From: Vampirovibrio sp.
GTDB lineage: Bacteria; Cyanobacteriota; Vampirovibrionia; Vampirovibrionales; Vampirovibrionaceae
DNA length: 39,039 bases
NCBI GenBank assembly: GCA_019634025.1
Contig: JAHQWC010000006.1
Span: 1 to 39,039 of the forward strand
Reading direction: 5' to 3'
The notes under the pieces were generated by a model. That model was not told where the DNA came from. It did no database searches and was given only the letters and a program-made list of their open reading frames with translations. Position 1 is the first letter of the stretch; each line of letters opens with the position of its first letter. The translations under genes were made by a program, and so were the position numbers. Positions 10,719-18,556 of this stretch are shown here, in pieces.

Positions 10719-10795
10719 CCGTCATCCTGAATAGAGTGAAAGATCTCCTTCGGGATTACTTTTAAATAGGAACCCTATTCAGGATTTCAAGGAAC
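10719..10795. repeat. Inverted-repeat intergenic element, possible dispersed palindromic repeat
   Basis: Perfect 11-bp arms ATCCTGAATAG (10724-10734) and CTATTCAGGAT (10775-10785), 40-nt loop; outer sequence 'cgtcatcctgaatagagtgaaagatct'. Confidence 0.55.
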
Positions 10796-10803
10796 CTCAA
10801 TCG

Positions 10804-11916
10804 ATGCCAGCAACAAAGGCAAAACCAACCCAAAAATCAGAGACGAAGCAGGGATTTGCTGACGAACTGGTGACTTGGTACATAGCCAACCACCGGGATC
10901 TCCCCTGGAGAGATACCAAAAACCCTTACCACATATGGCTATCTGAAATTATGCTCCAACAAACCCAGGTCGCCACCGTTATTCCCTACTATCATCGTTT
11001 TTTAGATCTGTTCCCCACCATCCAAGATTTGGCAGCAGCACCCCAAGATCAAGTATTAAAAGCCTGGGAAGGCCTGGGCTACTATGCCCGCTGCCGCAAC
11101 CTCTATAAAGCCGCACAACAAATTGTCTCAGAGCACAAAGGTGTCTTTCCAAAAGTGTTTGAAGACGTCCATGCCCTATGCGGCATTGGCCGCAGCACTG
11201 CCGGCGCCATTGTTACCTTTGCCTTTGATGACCCTCACCCTCTGATGGACGGCAACGTCAAACGGGTGTTGTGCCGACTGTATAACATCAGCGAAGATCC
11301 TGGTTTGCCGACTGTCCAAACTACTTTGTGGGAGTACTCTGAAGCGTTACTGACCCAAACCGACGACGCCTATTCCTATAACCAGGCCATCATGGAACTT
11401 GGAGCCACCCTCTGCACCACGAAAAATCCAAAATGCCTTGTGTGTCCGGTTCAATCCCATTGTTCCGGATTCGCTGCAGGAACCCAACATGAGCTGCCCA
11501 CCAAACCGCCCAAGAAACAAACCCCTCACCTCACTATTGGTGTGGGTGTCATCTGGCACAACCATAAAATTCTCATTCAACAACGCCCTGAAGAAGGCTT
11601 ACTTGGCGGGTTATGGGAGTTTCCTGGCGGCAAGCAAGAGGCTGATGAATCCTTAGAAGAAACCGTCGCCCGGGAAATCAAAGAGGAATTAGGCATCGAC
11701 GTCGAGGTCCAAGAGAAAATCATGGCCGTTAAACACGCCTACACCCACTTCAAAATCACCTTACACGCCTATCATTGTAAGCATAAATCTGGAAAACCTG
11801 TGTCGGCTCAAAAACAGCCCTGGCAATGGGTCCCACTAGAAGAGATTCCCAACTACGCTTTTCCCAAAGCCAACAAAAAAGTACTGGAACACCTGCTCCA
11901 AGCAAAATCTGAATAG
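10804..11916 (+). CDS. mutY: A/G-specific adenine glycosylase with C-terminal NUDIX domain
   Basis: 'LPWRDTKNPYHIWLSEIMLQQTQVATVIPYY' HhH-GPD family; 'CPVQSHC' Fe-S region; 'EFPGGKQEADESLEETVAREIKEELGI' NUDIX box. Confidence 0.95.
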   Translation: MPATKAKPTQKSETKQGFADELVTWYIANHRDLPWRDTKNPYHIWLSEIMLQQTQVATVIPYYHRFLDLFPTIQDLAAAPQDQVLKAWEGLGYYARCRNLYKAAQQIVSEHKGVFPKVFEDVHALCGIGRSTAGAIVTFAFDDPHPLMDGNVKRVLCRLYNISEDPGLPTVQTTLWEYSEALLTQTDDAYSYNQAIMELGATLCTTKNPKCLVCPVQSHCSGFAAGTQHELPTKPPKKQTPHLTIGVGVIWHNHKILIQQRPEEGLLGGLWEFPGGKQEADESLEETVAREIKEELGIDVEVQEKIMAVKHAYTHFKITLHAYHCKHKSGKPVSAQKQPWQWVPLEEIPNYAFPKANKKVLEHLLQAKSE

Positions 11917-11934
11917 GCGGAGACAATCAGCGGT

Positions 11935-12258
11935 TTAAGAAACACCGCCAGCAAGTTTTCGGGGGCTCAGAATCAGACCCATAATTTGAATGGCGCTCAA
12001 GGCGGTCATCAGCCCGGCTGGCATAAAGACACCGCCATTGCTGTAGCGGATGCCGAAAAACACCAGTAATACCGCTGAAACGATAAGGATTCCACTCTTT
12101 CCAATAGCCTCACCCTTACGGTAGGCGTTCCCAAACACAATCAGCAATATGCCGCTGATACTGCCAGCAATCAACGACATCATACTACCGGCTTCCATAT
12201 ACCCCATGACACCGCCAGCAATGGTTAACAGACCAAAAATCAGCGCGAAAAATCCCAT
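11935..12258 (-). CDS. TMEM14/UPF0136-like small membrane protein
   Basis: 107 aa, four hydrophobic segments with Gly-rich repeats ('GLLTIAGGVMGYMEAGSMMSLIAGSISGILL'). Confidence 0.65.
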   Translation of the reverse strand: MGFFALIFGLLTIAGGVMGYMEAGSMMSLIAGSISGILLIVFGNAYRKGEAIGKSGILIVSAVLLVFFGIRYSNGGVFMPAGLMTALSAIQIMGLILSPRKLAGGVS

Positions 12259-12356
12259 AAATCCAACTCCTTAGTTTTTAATGGTTCGTAGGGGCATCAT
12301 ATCATACAGAGGGATTTGCGTTTCTTCGTGTCTCTTAAAACCATTGAAAAACACCA

Positions 12357-12393
12357 ACCTTTACGTTAAAGTAAAGGTACACACATATGTGTG
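12357..12393. promoter_or_regulatory. Two adjacent palindromes upstream of Fe-S genes; putative regulator binding sites
   Basis: ACCTTTAC-GTTAAA-GTAAAGGT (12357-12378) and perfect palindrome CACACATATGTGTG (12380-12393), followed by ATTTTTT. Confidence 0.45.
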
Positions 12394-12417
12394 ATTTTTT
12401 AAGGGCTTGGTCCCTTC

Positions 12418-12475
12418 GGTAAGCAGGAGCAAACCCCATTTATATTGAGTCTTTTACCAGAATTTCCTGCTTACC
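12418..12475 (+). promoter_or_regulatory. Putative structured 5' leader of the Fe-S biogenesis operon
   Basis: Perfect 11-bp inverted repeat GGTAAGCAGGA (12418-12428) / TCCTGCTTACC (12465-12475), ending 44 nt before the likely ATG at 12520. Confidence 0.45.
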
Positions 12476-12519
12476 TACCCCATTGTGTTGACATCAATCA
12501 GATTCAGGAGCCTGCTGCT

Positions 12520-12873
12520 ATGTCGGAGACTACCACTCAAACCGCCCCACAGGATATTGTTTCCGTAACAGAAGAAGCTGCCAAAAAAGTACAGGAAATC
12601 CTTTCCCAATCAAACGATGCAGGCGTCCGCCTTGGTGTTATTGGTGGTGGGTGCGCTGGGTTGCAATATGACATGAAACCAGAAGCAGCTCCTACTGAAG
12701 GTGATATTATCCAAGAAGCCCATGGCGTTAAGTTTTTCGTCCACCCCATGGTCGTGCCTTACCTTAAGGATACGACCTTGGATTTCTCCAACGATATGTT
12801 GGATGGCGGGTTCAAGTTCATCAACCCCAACGCCACCAGTTCCTGTGGGTGTGGGTCTTCCTTCGGCGTATAA
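12520..12873 (+). CDS. HesB/IscA/ErpA-type Fe-S cluster carrier
   Basis: A-type motif 'LGVIGGGCAGLQYDM' and C-terminal 'CGCGSSFGV'; ATG 12520 with 'caggag' upstream preferred over the longer ORF start at 12445. Confidence 0.92.
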   Translation: MSETTTQTAPQDIVSVTEEAAKKVQEILSQSNDAGVRLGVIGGGCAGLQYDMKPEAAPTEGDIIQEAHGVKFFVHPMVVPYLKDTTLDFSNDMLDGGFKFINPNATSSCGCGSSFGV

Positions 12874-12909
12874 TAATTTTCAACCCAATAACAGAAAGGT
12901 TTTAAGCTC

Positions 12910-13149
12910 ATGACAACCAGTGTGATTGATAAAGTAAAAGTCCAAGAAGTTCTGGATACTTTGCGCCCATACTTGCAAGCCGATGGTGGCGATGTGGAAC
13001 TGGTGGACGTTACTCCGGAAGGTGTTGTGCAACTCAGCCTACAAGGTGCTTGCGGAACCTGCCCCAGTTCTACCTATACCCTCAAAATGGGTATTGAAGA
13101 GCAACTCAAACAGCATATCCCCGGCGTTACCGAGGTTGTTCAAGTTTAA
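12910..13149 (+). CDS. NifU C-terminal-domain (Nfu-type) Fe-S scaffold
   Basis: '[21 protein letters not shown]' and '[24 protein letters not shown]' (CxxC). Confidence 0.95.
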   Translation: MTTSVIDKVKVQEVLDTLRPYLQADGGDVELVDVTPEGVVQLSLQGACGTCPSSTYTLKMGIEEQLKQHIPGVTEVVQV

Positions 13150-13194
13150 GGTTTTTTAATCCTATGGGGGCTATCTTTCAAGGATAATACCTCC

Positions 13195-14400
13195 ATGGAA
13201 CAAACCGTTCATAAAACGAGCCTTACGGATATATACCGTGAGCGGTTATCAGTGTTGCAGGCCCAGCAACGATTGCGTGAGTGCCAAAATGTTTCTGGTG
13301 CTGAGTTCCCGCTGATTAGTATAAATGGCCAGTTGGCTATTCACTTTTGCAGCAACAATTATCTGGGTTTGGCGATTGATCCTCGGATGAAACAAGCTGC
13401 GCTGGAAGCCATTGAGAATAGTGGTACAAGTGCTTCTGCTTCTCGTCTGGTGTCTGGTACTGATGCACGGATTATCCAATTAGAAGAATCGATAGCTGAT
13501 TGGAAAGGAACTGAGGCGGCTCTGGTTTTTAACAGTGGATACCAAGCCAACCTGGGTATTATCCAAGCCCTAACGGGTCCTGGAGACTGGATATTTGCTG
13601 ACAGGCTAAACCATGCCAGTCTGGTGGACGGGTGCCGTTTGTCTGGGGCCAAACTTGTGCGTTATCACCATAAAGATGTGAACCACCTGGAAGACAAACT
13701 AAAGACAGCACCTGTAAACGCTTTAAAGTGGATTATTACGGACTCTGTCTTCTCTATGGACGGTACCAGAGCGCCTCTGGAGGCTCTGGTAGATTTATCA
13801 GAGAAATACGGTGCAATGCTGATGGTGGATGAGGCCCATGCCAATGGAATTTTAGGAGATAAAAAACATAGCGGCCTTGTTGAACATCTGAGGCTAATAG
13901 GCTGCGTGCATCTGCAAACCGGCGGCTTTGGCAAAGCCTTGGGTAGTCAAGGCGGTTACGCTGCTGGATCCAGAGTGTTGATAGACACGTTGATTAACAA
14001 GGCTCGCAGTTTCATCTATTCCACAGCCCTCCCTCCCTCTGTCATTGCTGCCAATAAAAAAGCACTAGAAGTAGTACAGTCTGAAAGTTCACTGAATGAG
14101 CGCCTTTGGCAAAATATCCACCTAATGCACACAGGTTTATGCGACATCTTGTCTTCTGCCAACCTGCCAGAGTCTCCTGCCAGCGGTATCTTTCCCGTTA
14201 TCATTGGTGATAGCGCAAAAACCCTGGTTGTTTGTGATGACTTACTGTCTCGTGGTTTTTTCGTCAAGGCTATTCGTCCTCCCACTGTACCGGAGGGTAC
14301 CGCACGGCTTCGGATCACTCTGTCTGCTGCTCACACTCAGTCTCAGATTCAGAGTCTGCTATTAGCGTTGAAAGACTGTATTGCCACCACTTCTTCTTGA
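13195..14400 (+). CDS. bioF: 8-amino-7-oxononanoate synthase-like alpha-oxoamine synthase
   Basis: 'NNYLGLAIDPRMKQAALEAIENSGTSASASRLVSGT', 'SMDGTRAPLEALVDLSEKYGAMLMVDEAHANGILG', PLP-lysine region 'TGGFGKALGSQGGY', 'FIYSTALPP'. Confidence 0.85.
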   Translation: MEQTVHKTSLTDIYRERLSVLQAQQRLRECQNVSGAEFPLISINGQLAIHFCSNNYLGLAIDPRMKQAALEAIENSGTSASASRLVSGTDARIIQLEESIADWKGTEAALVFNSGYQANLGIIQALTGPGDWIFADRLNHASLVDGCRLSGAKLVRYHHKDVNHLEDKLKTAPVNALKWIITDSVFSMDGTRAPLEALVDLSEKYGAMLMVDEAHANGILGDKKHSGLVEHLRLIGCVHLQTGGFGKALGSQGGYAAGSRVLIDTLINKARSFIYSTALPPSVIAANKKALEVVQSESSLNERLWQNIHLMHTGLCDILSSANLPESPASGIFPVIIGDSAKTLVVCDDLLSRGFFVKAIRPPTVPEGTARLRITLSAAHTQSQIQSLLLALKDCIATTSS

Positions 14401-14435
14401 TTTATTGCCAAGCATGTTTGTTACCGTCATAATAA

Positions 14436-14545
14436 GCTTCTGCCCACAGATCGGGAAATCCGGTGAAAATCCGGAGCTGTGCCGCAACTGTTAGAGTATC
14501 TCAACTTAAAGAGAAACTTGAGCCAGAATGCCGGTGTGTTGGCAG
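14436..14545 (+). promoter_or_regulatory. Cobalamin (B12/AdoCbl) riboswitch aptamer
   Basis: Core 'GGGAAATCCGGTGAAAATCCGGAGCTGTGCCGCAACTGT' and B12-box-like 'GAGCCAGAATGCCGGTG'; CTGCC 14440-14444 pairs with GGCAG 14541-14545; CACAG 14445-14449 pairs with CTGTG 14477-14481. Confidence 0.93.
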
Positions 14546-14636
14546 CCCTTTTGTCCTTCCTCTTGCGAGCACAAGAGTCCGGTATCACAATCTCTTTTTC
14601 GGACTTATTCCGGCGGAACTATTCGCCGGATTGCAT

Positions 14637-14678
14637 GACTCGCATCTCCTGACGGCAGGAAGAAGGCGGGTCTTTTTT
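14637..14678 (+). terminator. Intrinsic terminator in the riboswitch expression platform
   Basis: GACTCGC-atct-CCTG-acgg-CAGG-aagaag-GCGGGTC followed by TTTTTT, located between the aptamer and the next ORF. Confidence 0.85.
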
Positions 14679-14710
14679 GTTGTTGGTCTCTCTTTCGAGA
14701 AAGGTATTGG

Positions 14711-16189
14711 ATGTCTTCCTCCTGGCAACCTGGCATTATGGCAAACAATCATCCCTACCCACCCAGTAGGTCAAACATTCCTGCGTATAGGTCGCAAATC
14801 AACAGGAATACTATTCAAAGACCCTCATTCTCTTATACTCAGCAAACTAACAGACCATTTCCCTTTAGCCAAAACTTGGATCTTAAAAGCCTGGGCACTT
14901 CGCCCATTGCTTCAGGCGGATACGGTGCTCTGGGTGTGAATCCGTTAAAGATTGCCGGACTTTTTGGCGCTGGAGCACTTTCTGCTGTTGCTCTACACCG
15001 AGGTCTTTATAAAACAGTTGTAGGCCGGTGGTTTCGGCAAAAATTAGGGCAGGCCTCCAGGCAAACTGAAAAGTCTTTAAACCTTAAAGGCGTCGAGACC
15101 TTGAAGACTGATCGTCAGGAACAACAAACCTGGATATCATTGAATGATAAGGTTCCAGCCATGCTGGGCACAGTGTTCTCAGAACCCAAGATGTTTTCCA
15201 CTTTTATGCTCTACCTTGGTGCTAGTGGTGCTGGGTATATTGCAGGCAGCTTACTGAAAGGTGTTCAGGACGCACTGGTCTGGCAGGCTGAAACCCAAGT
15301 TCGAGTCCACTTACTCAATCAGATGCGGTCGGTGTTTCAACAAAGCCTACAGCTAAAATCCGGGATGGATGAAGCGTTAAAAAACAACGCGAAACACCAA
15401 ATTAGCCAGCTATTGGCTCCTTATGGTATCTCTTTAGAAAAGGTGCTGGAATCCGCTCCACAAAATACCGACAGCAATGCTGTATGGAACCTGTACCCTT
15501 ACAAGCCTATTTCCAGAAGTCAGCCATTGCCTAGTGCAATACCCATAGGCAATATGCGATTTGGACTGAGCCGATTTGGAGAGCAGGATGGAGCCCAGAA
15601 AGCTTCCATCGACCTAACTTTACCGACCTCTCCACATGAGAACCTGTGGCGAAAAGTGCTGGATGGCGGCAGTTTTGTGATCGGTGCTCTCACCGGGTTT
15701 TTAGGATTACAGTTAAGCCGAGTTGCTTCGGTGATGCCGGGTTCTGATTCTGTGGCAGACAAAGCCGGTGCTGTTGGCCGGGGTGCTGAACGGGTGTTGA
15801 CCAAAACCATTAACCTGCAAAACGCAGAAGCTCTTTATGCTCTGAAAGACTTTCGGCTTTTGGGGATGTTCTTTTTGGTGTCTGCCGCTGCCAAAGCGGG
15901 TAAGACCTTGGTGGACACCTTTCGGGCCATTCAGGTTACCCGGTTGAATGCAGCTACGGAGCTTCAGTTCCAGCGGGCAAACTGGCTGAATCTGGATCCG
16001 AACTTCCGGCAGATGGCGGAAGAAAATGCTTTGAACGACCAGCTGGACCGATTCCGGGAGCAGTTGCCGACTCTTACTCAAAACCCGGTTTTGTTGCGCC
16101 GTTGGGTGCAGACCATGTTAGACAATGTGGGTAAAAACTCTGCGCCGCCTTATTTTCCGATGACGCCACCTGTTACTTTGAGTTACTAG
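14711..16189 (+). CDS. Uncharacterised multi-TM protein downstream of the cobalamin riboswitch
   Basis: 492-aa ORF; Pro/Asn/Gln-rich N-terminus then hydrophobic segments ('IAGLFGAGALSAVALH', 'FMLYLGASGAGYIAGSLLKG', 'GGSFVIGALTGFLGLQ', 'LLGMFFLVSAAAKAG'); 'gagaaagg' upstream of ATG. Confidence 0.8.
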   Translation: MSSSWQPGIMANNHPYPPSRSNIPAYRSQINRNTIQRPSFSYTQQTNRPFPFSQNLDLKSLGTSPIASGGYGALGVNPLKIAGLFGAGALSAVALHRGLYKTVVGRWFRQKLGQASRQTEKSLNLKGVETLKTDRQEQQTWISLNDKVPAMLGTVFSEPKMFSTFMLYLGASGAGYIAGSLLKGVQDALVWQAETQVRVHLLNQMRSVFQQSLQLKSGMDEALKNNAKHQISQLLAPYGISLEKVLESAPQNTDSNAVWNLYPYKPISRSQPLPSAIPIGNMRFGLSRFGEQDGAQKASIDLTLPTSPHENLWRKVLDGGSFVIGALTGFLGLQLSRVASVMPGSDSVADKAGAVGRGAERVLTKTINLQNAEALYALKDFRLLGMFFLVSAAAKAGKTLVDTFRAIQVTRLNAATELQFQRANWLNLDPNFRQMAEENALNDQLDRFREQLPTLTQNPVLLRRWVQTMLDNVGKNSAPPYFPMTPPVTLSY

Positions 16190-16228
16190 GTTTTGGGAAA
16201 GTAAGCTTGTTTGCTGGCCAGCGCTTTT

Positions 16229-16371
16229 TGTAACGATGGTGTCCCAAAATGTCTCATTCAAAAAAATCGGATTTTTGGGACATGGGTTGGAAATGCTTTT
16301 GGTGTGGTTGTTTTGGCGGTTGATGTTGTGCCCTATGTCCCGCCCATAGGGCGTTACATTTGGTGTTTTTT
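16229..16371. other. Non-coding, strongly self-complementary intergenic element
   Basis: Outer arms TGTAACG (16229-16235)/CGTTACA (16352-16358); inner arms TGTCCCAAAA (16240-16249)/TTTTGGGACA (16273-16282); hairpin GCCCTATG (16330-16337)/CATAGGGC (16345-16352); T6 at 16366-16371. Confidence 0.45.
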
Positions 16372-16534
16372 CAATAGGCAACGGCTCATTTTATATAGGT
16401 GCTGCTGAAAGGTATTTCTGGATTCTGTATTTGGTAAGGTAATGGTGTGGCGGTGATTGTCAACAATGGAGTAGGCGAATGCTTCAACTTTCAATTTTTA
16501 CCTTTACTTTAAGAACCAGATAGGAATTGAGCGG

Positions 16535-17413
16535 ATGTTTTGGGTTTTAATGTGCCGATTGTTCACCAAGATTAGGGTTTTATTGGTTTGCTTCCTGCTT
16601 TGTATGGGGTTGGGTAGTTTTGCTTCGGTTTCTGCCGGTGCAGGAGGGCAAGAGGGGTCGTTTTTCCCATTGCGGCGGGTGACAAAAACAGATGCGGTGA
16701 AAATCGTGCGGGCCGATGATTTGACGGGTTGGGTGAAAGAGGTGATGATGGATCATCAAGCGGAGGCGGCGGTGATTACCCGGATGGGCGGGGCGTATAC
16801 GCGAAAGTTTGATTGGACGGGGATGGGCCATGCAGGGATTTTGATCCGGTCTCATGATGCAAAAGCAAATAAGGATACCTGGTGGGTGATGAATCTGTTT
16901 TCAGACGAGAACCGGTGGGATTTACGCAGTGAGCTGTGGCGAACTTCCATCGAGGATTTTTTCTACGCGCAGCGTACTGCAGAAAAGCAGGCCATGGTGT
17001 TGATTCCTCCAAAATCGGTTCAGGTGAAGTTAGTGGAGGGGTTTGTTGCTCACGGGTTTAAGCAGATGTTGTTTACTACCCGGTACAACATTATTTCGGA
17101 CCCGTTGACAGATAAAAGCCTGAACTGTGTGAAATGGATTGCCATGACCTTAAAGGCAGCTCAGTTAGATGAGAGTGACCCGGCAGTGGTTTTGACCCGG
17201 CTGACGGAGGGCATGACGGCGAATACGTTTGAAATTACCTGGCTGGAGAAAATTGGGATGCGGTTTATGGCGCCATTGGCCCGGTGGGATGAGTTGATTG
17301 GCGTGACGACGATTCGGACGGTATCGGTGGTGAATTTGTATGAATCGGACTGGTTTGAGGAACGGGTGGTTTATGGGGATCCTGTTGCTAATGAGGCTCA
17401 GCGTGAATTGTAA
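16535..17413 (+). CDS. Secreted protein, DUF2145-like; possible permuted NlpC/P60-type fold
   Basis: N-terminal signal-like segment 'VLLVCFLLCMGLGSFASVSA'; 'GMGHAGILIRS...DTWWVMNLFSDEN' and later 'TRYNIISDPLTDKSLNCVKWIAMTL'. Confidence 0.6.
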   Translation: MFWVLMCRLFTKIRVLLVCFLLCMGLGSFASVSAGAGGQEGSFFPLRRVTKTDAVKIVRADDLTGWVKEVMMDHQAEAAVITRMGGAYTRKFDWTGMGHAGILIRSHDAKANKDTWWVMNLFSDENRWDLRSELWRTSIEDFFYAQRTAEKQAMVLIPPKSVQVKLVEGFVAHGFKQMLFTTRYNIISDPLTDKSLNCVKWIAMTLKAAQLDESDPAVVLTRLTEGMTANTFEITWLEKIGMRFMAPLARWDELIGVTTIRTVSVVNLYESDWFEERVVYGDPVANEAQREL

Positions 17414-17506
17414 CGTGATTATCTTATAAAGCGCACAAGCATGGTGTTTGTGGGTTTTATACATATACGGCATAGATGCAAACGCATTAGAGTGAGGGGG
17501 CTGCAT

Positions 17507-18091
17507 ATGGTTGCTAATGTGGCACGTGTACTTGGCTTGGATAGACTTGCGAGTGGTACTGTTAGAGATCTTGAGGCTGGCATTGTCAGAGGATTGCAAG
17601 AAGAACCTAACGCCGTCGGGTTAATCGGTTTTCAAGAGGATACTACCTCTGCTCGAGAGGTAGCGCTATTTTTTGATCAGGCTTCTTCAAGAGATGCTAG
17701 TGAGGTGAATGTTCATACGCTGGTTGATTCCATTGGTCATACTACCCCAGGAGCAGCAAGGGCTCCATTGCAGTTTAATGCATTACGACCTTTGATAACT
17801 TTAGACGACTGGGCAGCGCTCAATGTCGATCAGAGTATCATACGGCTAGAGGGTGATGGGTCACTGAGCGGAGAACAATTGTTTAAGCCCCCTTATAAAA
17901 GAGAATTCACAAGAGGGCACTCGCTATCTGATAAAGCTGCTTCTGCCCCATTCCAGGAAGCAGCGGATGCATTGGCTGGTATGTTAAATGGAGGGCATAG
18001 TGCTGTATTGACTAAACAAACGGTCAGTGAGCCTGAGTTTCGACATACACTTCCTGACCCAATAAAAAGTATTTTGGATCGAATAAGCTGA
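17507..18091 (+). CDS. Hypothetical protein, no recognised family (ORF track start 17441; preferred ATG 17507)
   Basis: Open frame with 'agtgaggggg' immediately before ATG 17507; no recognisable motifs. Confidence 0.55.
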   Translation: MVANVARVLGLDRLASGTVRDLEAGIVRGLQEEPNAVGLIGFQEDTTSAREVALFFDQASSRDASEVNVHTLVDSIGHTTPGAARAPLQFNALRPLITLDDWAALNVDQSIIRLEGDGSLSGEQLFKPPYKREFTRGHSLSDKAASAPFQEAADALAGMLNGGHSAVLTKQTVSEPEFRHTLPDPIKSILDRIS

Positions 18092-18095
18092 AAAA

Positions 18096-18326
18096 CTAGG
18101 TTAGATAGTAGCCCAACACAAAGGACACCACGTAAAATGTGCCGGCAATGTAGGCGGTGGTTTTGTTGAGGGCGGCTTCTGCGCCTTTTTGGCTGGAAAA
18201 GAGCTGGGCGGTGCCGCCGATTGCCCCAATGCCATCGCCTTTGGGCGAATGGAGCATCACCATGACGATGAGGGCCACAGCGGAAAGGCCTTGGATAACT
18301 TGAAGGACAATTGTAAGGATTTCCAT
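18096..18326 (-). CDS. secG: Preprotein translocase subunit SecG (true start at 18326, not 18596)
   Basis: 'MEILTIVLQVIQGLSAVALIVMVMLHSPKGDGIGAIGGTAQLFSSQKGAEAALNKTTAYIAGTFYVVSFVLGYYL'. Confidence 0.92.
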   Translation of the reverse strand: MEILTIVLQVIQGLSAVALIVMVMLHSPKGDGIGAIGGTAQLFSSQKGAEAALNKTTAYIAGTFYVVSFVLGYYLT

Positions 18327-18556
18327 GGACACGGGACCTTTAGTTGAATAATTGCAAATATTGTCCCTATTAAACCATAGTTGGAAACGGGGTCCAAGTG
18401 AGGGCTTGTGAGGTGACCTTGCTATAATAGACTCTGGATTTCTCTGAGAGGCGCTTGAGGTGTTATGCTGGACCCTGAGCGGTGTGATGAGGTATGATAA
18501 GCAGTGATTTTGGCTTCGACTGGCATTTAGGTCTCTGCTTGGAGGTTTACAGAAAT

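Noticed and set aside
12445-12519. Longer N-terminus for the IscA/ErpA-type protein
   Set aside because: The added residues overlap the leader stem and do not resemble the family; ATG 12520 has a good SD.
14463-14939. 158-aa ORF in the track
   Set aside because: It lies across the cobalamin riboswitch, terminator and the start of the 492-aa gene; riboswitch structure explains the sequence better and no protein motif is present.
17165-17599. Minus-strand 144-aa ORF
   Set aside because: Antisense shadow with His/Arg/Pro/Ser-rich nonsense composition over the DUF2145-like gene.
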